Shown: positions 17,218-24,460 of the stretch, one piece after another
Position numbering within the stretch: position 1 is the first letter of the stretch
How the letters are laid out: every line of letters begins with the position of its first letter
NCBI RefSeq assembly: GCF_029968035.1
Contig: NZ_JASCIQ010000057.1
Location: forward strand, 1-47,096
Origin: Streptomyces cavernicola
Lineage (GTDB): Bacteria > Actinomycetota > Actinomycetes > Streptomycetales > Streptomycetaceae
Length of the DNA: 47,096 nucleotides
Reading direction: 5' to 3'
Made by a program: the position numbers and the translations under genes
Notes under the pieces: generated by a model
Databases searched by the model: none
What the model saw: the letters and a program-made list of their open reading frames with translations, nothing else
Told to the model about the DNA's origin: nothing

Positions 17218-17246
17218 TTGACGGGTCTTGCACCTCTCCTTAGCTT
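17218..17246 (+). promoter_or_regulatory. Sigma-70-type promoter for the SGNH hydrolase gene
   Basis: TTGACG (17218-17223) and TAGCTT (17241-17246) are spaced by exactly 17 bp, close to the vegetative consensus. The transcription start would fall near 17253, giving a leader of about 50 nt before the GTG at 17306. An inverted repeat, TGAGCG (17165-17170)/CGCTCA (17175-17180), lies about 40 bp upstream and may be an activator site. Confidence 0.6.
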
Positions 17247-17305
17247 CATGGCGCATCTGTCGTCACAAGGCCCTCACCCCGCAGGTGAGGAGGAGGAGAC
17301 AGCCC

Positions 17306-19090
17306 GTGCGCCGACGTTTCTGGGGAACCACGGTCGTCCTTGGACTCCTTGCCGGAGTCGCACCACTCACCGACGCCACGGCGGCGGAGCCAAGACGGGC
17401 AGAGCCAAGACAGAAGCCGCTCCCGCTGGAGCGGCTCTTCGACAACCGGGCGGTGAGCAGCGACGAGCAGCCCGCGGCGGCCGACTTCGACGGCTCGGGC
17501 GCCTCGCTCTCCGCCCAGGACCTGACCGCGGCCGGCTGGACCCCGGGCCGCACCGTCGGCGTCGACGCGGCCCGCCTGCAACTCCCGCGTACGCAACCGG
17601 GAGAGCCCGACAACGTACGGGCGGACGGCCAGTCCGTGGCGGTGGCCGGACGCGGTGACGCGCTGGCCTTCCTGGTCGCCGGCACCGGCGGCGAGGCGAG
17701 CGGCACCGGCACCGTCCGCTACCGCGACGGATCGAGCAGCGAGTACCGCCTCACCGCCCCCGACTGGCGCTCCGGCCCCCTCGCCACCAAGTCCGTGGCG
17801 CTGCCGCACATCAACTCCCCGCAGGGCCAGCGCACCGAGACCGCCCGCCTCTACGTCGTCACCGTCCCGGTCGACCGCGGCCGCGAGGTCTCCGAGGTCG
17901 CCCTGCCCCAGGACAACGGCCCCGACCTGCATGTCTTCGCCCTGTCCGTGCGCGCGGCCACAACCGGCTGGAGCGGCACCTGGTCCGCCTCGACCGCGGG
18001 CTACACCGCCGTCGGCCCCTGGGTCGACCGCACGCTCCGCCTCGTCGTGCACTCCTCCGTGGGCGGGCCCCGGGTGCGGATCCGCCTCGACAACACCTTC
18101 GCGCGTACGCCGGTGCGGATAGGCAGTGCCACGGTCGCCGTGCAGCGCTCCGGGGCCGAACCGCGGCAGGCGCCGGTGCGGCTGACGTTCCGGGGCTCGG
18201 CCGGTACCGAAATACCGGCGGGGGCACAGGCGTTCAGCGATCCGGTCGACTTCGACGTCCCGGCCGACAGCAATCTGCTCGTCAGCTTCCATCTGCCCGG
18301 CTCGGTCTCGGCGGCGCCCGTGCACAGCCAGGCCATCCAGCGCTCGTACCTCAGCACCGCCGGCGACCACAGCGGCGACAGCGCGCCCACCGCGTACACG
18401 TCGACGATCTCCACCTGGCCGTTCCTCACCGGTGTCGACGTCGGCGGCGGTCCCGGCTCCCTGGTGATGCTGGGCGACTCGATCACGGACGGCGTGAAGT
18501 CCACCCAGAACGCCAACCTGCGCTGGCCGAACGTGCTCGCACGACGGCTGCTCGCCCAGAACGACGTGCCGCACTACGGCGTGATCAACCACGGGATCTC
18601 GGCGAACCGCGTGGTCAGCGACCGGTATCCGGGGGACGGGATCTCCACCGACACCGGCGGCGTCAGCGCACTGCACCGCCTGGACCGGGACGTCCTGTCG
18701 CAGACCTCGGCCCGCACGATGGTCGTCTTCGAGGGCGTCAACGACGTGCGCTGGGGCGCGAGCTCGGGGGAGGTCATCGCCGGCCTGAAGGAGGTCGCCG
18801 AGCGTGCGCGGGCGCGCGGCCTGCGCGTGGTCGCCGCGACGATAGCGCCGTGCGAGGGCGAGAACCTGTGCACGGCCCCGGGTGTGGACGCCCAACGCAC
18901 AGCGGTGAACACCTGGATCCGCACCAGCGGCACGTACGACGCGGTCCTCGACTTCGACGCCGTGCTCCGCGACCCGGCGCACCCGGCGCGGATGCTGCCG
19001 GAGTACGACAGCGGCGACCATCTCCACCCGGGCGACGCGGGCCTCACCGCGCTCGCGGAGTCGATCGACCTGAAGGAGCTTGCGGGCTGA
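17306..19090 (+). CDS. Secreted SGNH/GDSL hydrolase with N-terminal beta domain
   Basis: A 594-aa precursor. The GTG at 17306 has AGGAGGAGG just upstream, preferred over earlier in-frame starts. The signal is FWGTTVVLGLLAGVAPLTDATAA. About residues 30-380 are beta-rich (GTWSASTAGYTAVGPWVDRTLRLVVHSS) and resemble the carbohydrate-binding or jelly-roll domain that precedes SGNH domains in secreted esterases. The catalytic domain has block I VMLGDSITDG (S392), block II GISAN, block III FEGVNDV (the G-x-N-D form) and block V DHLHPGD (D571, H574). A serine esterase or deacetylase acting on extracellular glycans or lipids is likely. It carries a good promoter of its own. Confidence 0.88.
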   Translation: MRRRFWGTTVVLGLLAGVAPLTDATAAEPRRAEPRQKPLPLERLFDNRAVSSDEQPAAADFDGSGASLSAQDLTAAGWTPGRTVGVDAARLQLPRTQPGEPDNVRADGQSVAVAGRGDALAFLVAGTGGEASGTGTVRYRDGSSSEYRLTAPDWRSGPLATKSVALPHINSPQGQRTETARLYVVTVPVDRGREVSEVALPQDNGPDLHVFALSVRAATTGWSGTWSASTAGYTAVGPWVDRTLRLVVHSSVGGPRVRIRLDNTFARTPVRIGSATVAVQRSGAEPRQAPVRLTFRGSAGTEIPAGAQAFSDPVDFDVPADSNLLVSFHLPGSVSAAPVHSQAIQRSYLSTAGDHSGDSAPTAYTSTISTWPFLTGVDVGGGPGSLVMLGDSITDGVKSTQNANLRWPNVLARRLLAQNDVPHYGVINHGISANRVVSDRYPGDGISTDTGGVSALHRLDRDVLSQTSARTMVVFEGVNDVRWGASSGEVIAGLKEVAERARARGLRVVAATIAPCEGENLCTAPGVDAQRTAVNTWIRTSGTYDAVLDFDAVLRDPAHPARMLPEYDSGDHLHPGDAGLTALAESIDLKELAG

Positions 19091-19143
19091 ACGGGCTGAA
19101 CGGGCTTGCGGGCTGAGGCAGTTGGGCGGCCCCACGCACAGCG

Positions 19144-19187
19144 CCGCGGGGCCGGGCAGGATGCTTCCATCCCGCCCGGCCCCGCGG
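19144..19187. terminator. Long bidirectional terminator hairpin
   Basis: An outer 14-bp stem, CCGCGGGGCCGGGC (19144-19157) with GCCCGGCCCCGCGG (19174-19187), encloses, after one A/C mismatch, a 5-bp stem GGATG/CATCC capped by tetraloop CTTC (19164-19167). Only one position of the 44-nt element is mismatched outside the loop. It lies between the converging SGNH and exonuclease III genes and should stop transcription from both sides. Confidence 0.85.
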
Positions 19188-19208
19188 GCGTACGACGAAG
19201 GCGTGCCG

Positions 19209-19988
19209 CTACACGTCCAGGTCGACCACGACCGGCGCGTGGTCCGACGCGCCCTTGCCCTTGCGCTCCTCGCGGTCCACGTAGGCGTCCGTCACGGACT
19301 TCGCGAAGGGCTCGTTGCCGTACACGAGGTCGATGCGCATGCCGCGGTTCTTCGGGAAGCCGAGCTGGCGGTAGTCCCAGTACGTGAACGGGATGTCGTA
19401 CTTCAGGGCGCGGGGCCGCACGTCGTTCAGACCGGCCTCGCGCAGGGCGGCCAGGGCGGCGCGCTCGGCCGGGGTGACGTGCGTGGCGCCGTCGAAGAGG
19501 CTGATGTCCCAGACGTCCTCGTCGGTCGGCGCGACGTTGTAGTCGCCCATCACCGCGAACGGGCGGGGGCCCGCGGCGTCCTCGGCGACGGCGGCCTTCA
19601 GGGCCTCGAACCACTGGAGCTTGTAGGCGTAGTGCGCGTGGTCGGGCTCGCGGCCGTTCGGGACGTACACCGACCAGACGCGGACTCCGCCGCAGGTCGC
19701 GGAGAGGGCTCGGGGCTCTTCCACCCCTTCGTACTCCGGGCCTCCGGGCAGGCCCTTGACCACGTCCTCAAGGCCGACCTTGGAGACCACCGCCACGCCG
19801 TTCCACCGGCCGGTGGCGTTGACCGCCGATTCGTAGCCCAGCTCGCGCAGTTCGTCCGCGGGGAACTGCTCGGCGGCGCACTTGGTCTCCTGGATGCACA
19901 GCACGTCCGTGCCGCTGTTCTCCAGCCAGGCCAGGAGGCGCGGCAGACGGGCGGTGATCGAGTTGACGTTCCAAGTCGCGATGCGCAT
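19209..19988 (-). CDS. xth: Exodeoxyribonuclease III
   Basis: A 259-aa EEP-fold nuclease. It begins MRIATWNVNSITARLPRLL. IQETKC carries the metal-binding Glu, GDYNVAPTDEDVWD the Asp/Asn pair, YWDYRQLGFPKNRGMRIDLVYG the RIDLV motif, and KGASDHAPVVVDLDV the terminal catalytic Asp-His. It removes nucleotides 3'-5' from duplex DNA and cleaves abasic sites in base-excision repair. No unusual features. It faces the SGNH gene across a shared terminator. Confidence 0.93.
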   Translation of the reverse strand: MRIATWNVNSITARLPRLLAWLENSGTDVLCIQETKCAAEQFPADELRELGYESAVNATGRWNGVAVVSKVGLEDVVKGLPGGPEYEGVEEPRALSATCGGVRVWSVYVPNGREPDHAHYAYKLQWFEALKAAVAEDAAGPRPFAVMGDYNVAPTDEDVWDISLFDGATHVTPAERAALAALREAGLNDVRPRALKYDIPFTYWDYRQLGFPKNRGMRIDLVYGNEPFAKSVTDAYVDREERKGKGASDHAPVVVDLDV

Positions 19989-20042
19989 GTCTCACAACCT
20001 ACCGGGCGGGTACGACAACGGGCTCGGGGATCCGGGCCTGCC

Positions 20043-20693
20043 TCACAGCTCCGTGCCGTCCCCCGACGCGTACCGGGTGTGCTCGGCGCCGCCCAGGTTC
20101 CCGATGTGGGTGTCGTAGATGGGGCGGGCCAGGTCGGTGAGGAGCGCGTCGTGGATGTCGACGGCCCGCTGCGGCTTGACCTCGCGGACGTACTCGATGA
20201 CCTCGGACACCTTGTTCCAGGGCGCCATCACCGGCACGAGCAGCGTCTCGACAGGCTGCTCGGGCACGGTCAGCGCGTCGCCCGGGTGGAAGACGGCGGT
20301 GCTGCCCGGGTCGACGAGGAAGCCGACGTTGGTGATCCGCGGCAGCTCCGGGTGGATCACGGCGTGCAGCTCGCCGTGCACCTGCACGTCGAACCCGGCG
20401 GCCGTGAACGTGTCGCCGTGCCCGACGGTGTGCACCCGGCCGGGGAAGGCGGCCGCGATCCGGTCGGCGACCGCGCGCAGCGTCCAGATCTCGGCGGCCG
20501 GGTTCGCGTCGAGGGCGGCGCGCAGCCGGCCCTCGTCGAAGTGGTCGGGGTGCTCGTGGGTGACGAGGATCGCGTCGGCGCCGAGCGCCGCGTCCTGTTC
20601 GCTGAAGCCGCCCGGGTCGATGGCGAGAGTGCGGCCGTCCTTCTCCAGGCGGACGCAGGCGTGCGACTTCTTCGTGAGCTTCATGTGTGCCAT
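20043..20693 (-). CDS. MBL-fold metallo-hydrolase
   Basis: About 216 aa from the ATG at 20693 (MAHMKLTKKSH); the next Met is also possible. The metallo-beta-lactamase fold signature THEHPDHF (HxHxDH) is present. VHGELHAVIHPE, VFHPGDALTVPE and DIHDALL provide the further His/Asp ligands. The chain length and simple core resemble UlaG/YcbX-like lactonase-type members. The substrate is unknown and there is no signal peptide. Gap to xth is 54 bp, same strand. Confidence 0.85.
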   Translation of the reverse strand: MAHMKLTKKSHACVRLEKDGRTLAIDPGGFSEQDAALGADAILVTHEHPDHFDEGRLRAALDANPAAEIWTLRAVADRIAAAFPGRVHTVGHGDTFTAAGFDVQVHGELHAVIHPELPRITNVGFLVDPGSTAVFHPGDALTVPEQPVETLLVPVMAPWNKVSEVIEYVREVKPQRAVDIHDALLTDLARPIYDTHIGNLGGAEHTRYASGDGTEL

Positions 20694-20770
20694 GACCCCA
20701 TCCTGCTCCCGTCGGCCGTGTGCTTCAGCCATACGGGAGCAGCGCGCCGACCGGATCCGGCCGGGTCGGC

Positions 20771-20818
20771 CCTCCGGCATGGTCAGTCCTCCGGCGTGGT
20801 CAGTCCTCCGGCGTGGTC
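20771..20818. repeat. 17-bp tandem triplication at the 3' end of pcaL
   Basis: CCTCCGGCGTGGTCAGT occurs at 20788-20804, with a one-base variant at 20771-20787 and a 14-base partial third unit at 20805-20818. Read on the minus strand, each full unit carries a TGA, so the first encountered (20802-20800) ends pcaL and the extra copies are untranslated. Confidence 0.8.
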
Positions 20819-22104
20819 TCCTCGCGGATGACGGACTGCGCGACCTTGAACGCGGTGTTCGCCGCGGGCGCGCCGCAGTACACGGCGGCCTGCAGGAAGA
20901 CTTCCTTGATCTCCCCGGGCGTGAGGCCGTTGCGCAGCGCCGCCCTGACGTGGAAGACCAGCTCGTCGTGGTGGCCGCCCGCGATCATCGCGGTCAGCGT
21001 GACGCAGCTGCGCATCCGCCGGTCGAGGCCGGGCCTGGCCCAGACCTCGCCCCAGACGTACCGGGTGATGAGGTCCTGGAAGTCGCCGGAGAACTCGTCG
21101 GCGGCGGCGAGCGCGGCGTCGACATGCGCGTCCCCCAGCACTTCGCGCCGCACCTTCAGACCGCTGTCGTACGTGTCGGGCCGGCCCGACGGAACGACCT
21201 CGGCCTCCTCGGCGGGCGCGATCTCGGCGACCGGCGCGGTCGGCATCGGCGGCGCGAGGACCGGCTTGGGCGGGGTCGCGGAGATCGCAGAGTGCTGCTC
21301 GGTCCAGGCGGTGGAGAAGTGGCGTACGAGCAGGTCGGTGACTGCGGCGGGCTGCTCGACGGGGGCCAGGTGGGAGGCGCCGGGCACGACGGCGAGCCGG
21401 GCGTCCGGTATGCCGGCGACGAGCGTGCGGGCCTCGGCGGGGCCGGTGACCTGGTCCTCGGAGCCGACGAGGACGAGCGTGGGCACGCCGATGCGGCCGA
21501 GCTCGGCCTTGATGTCGAAGGCGGCGAGCGCCTCGCAGGCGGAGATGTAGCAGCCCGGGTCGGTGGTGCGGACCATCTGCACGGCCCACTCGGTGATGGC
21601 CGGCTGGTTGGCGGCGAAGCCGGGCGTGAACCAGCGCTCCGGCGCCGTACGCGCGACCGGGTCCAGGCCGTTCGTACGCACTATGACGCCGCGCTGCCGG
21701 AACTCGTCGGCGGTGCCGAAGCGGGGCGAGGCGGCGATCAGGGCGAGCGAGGCGACGCGCTGCGGGTGCCGGAGGGCGAGGTCGGCGCCGATGGCACCGC
21801 CGAGCGCACAGCCCGCGTAGCCGAAGCGCTGCACGCCGAGGTCGTCGAGGGTGGCCAGCACCCGGTCGGCGAGGGCGCTGACGCTGTCGGCGGAGTGCGC
21901 GGGCGCACCGCCGTGCCCAGGCAGGTCGAACCGGAACACCCGCCAGGTCTTGGCCAGCTCGGGGACCTGCCGATCCCACATGTGCCATGTGGTACCCAGT
22001 GAGGGGCCCAGGATCAGGACCGGTGCGTCTTCTGGCCCGTCAAAGCGGTATTGCAGGCTGTTCTTCGGCGTCTCGCTCACCCGTCCGACCCTCTCATCTG
22101 TCAC
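20800..22104 (-). CDS. pcaL: Fused 3-oxoadipate enol-lactonase / 4-carboxymuconolactone decarboxylase
   Basis: A 434-aa fusion of two consecutive protocatechuate-branch enzymes. Residues 1-265 are the alpha/beta-hydrolase lactonase, with acid D217 (GSEDQV) and H245 (GASHLAP). The nucleophile elbow reads AGCALGG, so the nucleophile would be C99 instead of Ser. A Pro/Ala linker (about 270-310) joins the CMD domain (312-434), where LTAMIAGGHHDEL and FLQAAVYCGAP carry the family's conserved Cys and His. Such PcaL fusions are known in Streptomyces and Rhodococcus. Start is GTG at 22104; TATAGG shortly upstream suggests a leaderless or short-leader message. No other pca gene is in the window, and an IS110 remnant sits directly upstream. 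Confidence 0.9.
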   Translation of the reverse strand: MTDERVGRVSETPKNSLQYRFDGPEDAPVLILGPSLGTTWHMWDRQVPELAKTWRVFRFDLPGHGGAPAHSADSVSALADRVLATLDDLGVQRFGYAGCALGGAIGADLALRHPQRVASLALIAASPRFGTADEFRQRGVIVRTNGLDPVARTAPERWFTPGFAANQPAITEWAVQMVRTTDPGCYISACEALAAFDIKAELGRIGVPTLVLVGSEDQVTGPAEARTLVAGIPDARLAVVPGASHLAPVEQPAAVTDLLVRHFSTAWTEQHSAISATPPKPVLAPPMPTAPVAEIAPAEEAEVVPSGRPDTYDSGLKVRREVLGDAHVDAALAAADEFSGDFQDLITRYVWGEVWARPGLDRRMRSCVTLTAMIAGGHHDELVFHVRAALRNGLTPGEIKEVFLQAAVYCGAPAANTAFKVAQSVIREETTPED

Positions 22105-22112
22105 GGACGCCC

Positions 22113-22860
22113 CTATAACGGGGGGTCACTGGATACCGTTTTGACCAGGTTGAATACCTCACGGGCGGCATACCGCTTGAGGCACCTGATGATCTCACGA
22201 CGCGTTTTGCCCTCCCGGGTACGGCGTTCGTAGTACGCCTGCGTGCGCGGGTCATGGCGCAGCCTAGTGAACACGTTCCGGTGCAGGGCGGCGTTCGCTC
22301 TCCGGTCGCCGCCCTGGTTGAGCCGGCGCGAGTTCCGGCGGCCCGAGGAGTACTCGATGGGGCTGACCCCACAGAGAGCGGCGAACGACGCCTCCGTGCG
22401 CACGCGTTCGGGATTGTCGCCCATGGTCATCAGGAGCGTGACCGCGCTGTCCGGTCCGATACCCACGGGTTCGAGCAACTGCGGGGCGTGACTTTCGAGG
22501 AGCCGGGTCAGGCGCTGATTGAGGGCATCGATCTGCCCGGTCAGGTGCTCGATGCGCCGGCCCAGCATGCTCAAGCTGATCCGGGTCGCCTCGGCCACAC
22601 TGTCCCTGTCCTCCGCGTCCTCCTCCTGATCTGGGGTCAGGCGGGCACAGGTGCGGAACAGTTCCCGGTTGCCGAGGCTGGACAGTCGTTCCCGCAGGGC
22701 CGGGTCGGCGATGACCAGGACGGCTTTGAGTTGGTTGATCGTCTGGGTGCGGGCCCTGACGGCGGAGTCCTTGGCAATCTTGAAAAGCCGAGCACTCTGC
22801 ACCGCACCGTCGCCAGTGGCGAACCGGTTCCTGGCTGTGTCAACAGATCTTGCCGGGTTG
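22113..22860 (-). pseudogene. IS110-family transposase, C-terminal remnant
   Basis: About 245 codons match the C-terminal half of IS110-type transposases. SAVRARTQTINQLKAVLVIA starts the recognisable part, and LLEPVGIGPDSAVTLLMTMG, FAALCGVSPIEYSSGR and RRLNQGGDRRANAALHR form the Transposase_20 region with its Ser and helix-hairpin-helix. The N-terminal DEDD RuvC-like half is absent: upstream of about 22860 the open frame continues, but its translation has no family resemblance. The element is therefore dead. Its stop codon lies 8 bp from the pcaL start. No clear IS ends were found. Confidence 0.8.
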
Positions 22861-23227
22861 GGCAGCTGTCGCCTTGAGGAGATCCCGCAGCAAGTAGAAG
22901 TCGACGCTCTCCGGCTTCGGAACCGCAGGGTCCCTTCCCATGTCCTGGTCGGGCGGCCGCTAAAACACGCATCAGCGGCAAACTGCATCACGGTGGCGAA
23001 CAGAACTGGACCGTCCGGCGGGGGACGTTGCTGTGATGCAACGGAGGTCGTGTCCGTGAGTGAGCAGGAACGGCGATGTGGACGAAACTTCGGCAGTGGG
23101 TTCCCGCGGAGACCGCGACGGGGAGCGCCCAGCTCCCCGTATACCCAGCTACCCGGCTCAGAGGCCGTGACATCTGAGGGCGTGGATTCAGCCCACTTGC
23201 TGGCCCGCGTTCTGGAACACCTGCCCC
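22861..23227. other. Gene-free stretch beside the IS110 remnant
   Basis: 367 bp between the transposase remnant and the alpha-hydroxy-acid oxidase gene. All frames here are either fragmentary or have unusual amino-acid composition. It may contain scrambled DNA from insertion events. I see no gene, promoter or strong hairpin. Confidence 0.5.
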
Positions 23228-24439
23228 TCAGTGGTCGATCAGCGGTCCTGTGCCGCAGCACACGCGTCGCAGGGCCGCCGGGGTGAGGTCGGCGAGGGTG
23301 GGATAGCCGTCCACCGCCATGATCAGGTCGGCCTCGGCGAGCAGGGCGCGCAGGACGTGGGCGACGCCGTCCGTCCCTCCCAGGGCCAGGCCGTAGGCGT
23401 AGGGGCGGCCGACGCCTACGACCGTGGCGCCGAGCGCGAGGGCTTTGACGATGTCGGCGCCGGAGCGCACTCCGGAGTCGAAGAGGACGGGGAGCTCGCC
23501 CGCGGCCTCGACGACGGCGGGCAGTGCGTCGAGCGCGGGCAGGCCGCCGTTCGCCTGGCGGCCGCCGTGGGTGGAGCAGTAGATGCCGTCGACTCCGTAG
23601 TCCTTGGCTCGGCGGACGTCGTCGGGGTGGCAGATGCCCTTGAGGATGAGCGGCAGTGTGGTGAGCGAGCGGAGCCAGGGCAGGTCGTCCCAGGTGAGCG
23701 GGTTGCCGAAGATCCGGGCCCAGGTGAGGGCCGTGTCCCGGGCGTCGTCCGGGTGGCCGCCGGGCAGCAGGGCGCGGAAGGCGGGGTCGCTGGTGTAGTT
23801 GGCCAGGCAGTGACCGCGCAGTTGAGGGAAGTTGGAGGTGGCCAGGTCGCGGGGGCGCCAGCCGGCGACCCAGGTGTCAAGCGTGACGACGATGCCCGCG
23901 TAACCTGCCTTCTCGGCCCGGTGGACGAGGCTCTCCGCCAGTGCCCGGTCGGTGGGGGTGTAGAGCTGGAAGAAGCCGGGCGTGCCGCCGAACTCGGCCG
24001 CCGCCTCCTCCAGGGGATCGGCCGAGAGGGTGGAGGCGACCAGGGGCACGCCGGTGCGTGCGGCGGCACGGGCGGCTGCAAGGTCGCCGTGACCGTCCCG
24101 TGCGCAGATGCCCAGGACCCCGACCGGGGCCATGAACAGCGGCGACGGCAGTGTCAGGCCGAAGAGGTCGACGGAGAGGTCACGCCGGTCCGCGCCGACG
24201 AGCATGCGCGGGACGAGCCCCCAGTGCGCGAAGGCCGCGCGGTTGGCGTTCTGGGTGTGCTCGTCGCCGGCACCACCGGCGACGTACGACCACACGCTCG
24301 GCGACATGGCGTGCCGGGCCCGTTCCTCCAACTCGCGGAATTCCATGGGGTGTTCGGGGAGGATGCCGGACATTCCGTTGAGGTAGATCTCGTTCTGATA
24401 GGCGGCGTACGACTCTTGGGGCGTGGGGCGGTACTGCAA
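23228..24439 (-). CDS. FMN-dependent alpha-hydroxy-acid oxidase / lactate 2-monooxygenase-like
   Basis: A 403-aa TIM-barrel flavoprotein. The FMN-site segments are MAPVGVLGICARDGHGDLA, FQLYTPTDR, VTLDTWVAGWRPRDL, LILKGICHPDDVRRA, and the active-site STHGGRQANGG with catalytic His and substrate-binding Arg. Those residues plus GRPYAYGLALGG resemble actinobacterial lactate 2-monooxygenases and related oxidases, which convert L-2-hydroxy acids to 2-oxo acids or decarboxylated acids. The start is apparently TTG at 24439, with AAGGGA upstream. It is the last gene of the five-gene catabolic unit, 21 bp after the amidohydrolase gene. Confidence 0.88.
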   Translation of the reverse strand: MQYRPTPQESYAAYQNEIYLNGMSGILPEHPMEFRELEERARHAMSPSVWSYVAGGAGDEHTQNANRAAFAHWGLVPRMLVGADRRDLSVDLFGLTLPSPLFMAPVGVLGICARDGHGDLAAARAAARTGVPLVASTLSADPLEEAAAEFGGTPGFFQLYTPTDRALAESLVHRAEKAGYAGIVVTLDTWVAGWRPRDLATSNFPQLRGHCLANYTSDPAFRALLPGGHPDDARDTALTWARIFGNPLTWDDLPWLRSLTTLPLILKGICHPDDVRRAKDYGVDGIYCSTHGGRQANGGLPALDALPAVVEAAGELPVLFDSGVRSGADIVKALALGATVVGVGRPYAYGLALGGTDGVAHVLRALLAEADLIMAVDGYPTLADLTPAALRRVCCGTGPLIDH

Positions 24440-24460
24440 GAGGTTTCCCTTCTGGGGCGG

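Noticed and set aside
22861..23261. Upstream open extension of the IS110 transposase frame
   Set aside because: The translation lacks the DEDD motifs expected in the N-terminal half of IS110 transposases and has atypical composition, so it was not counted as coding.
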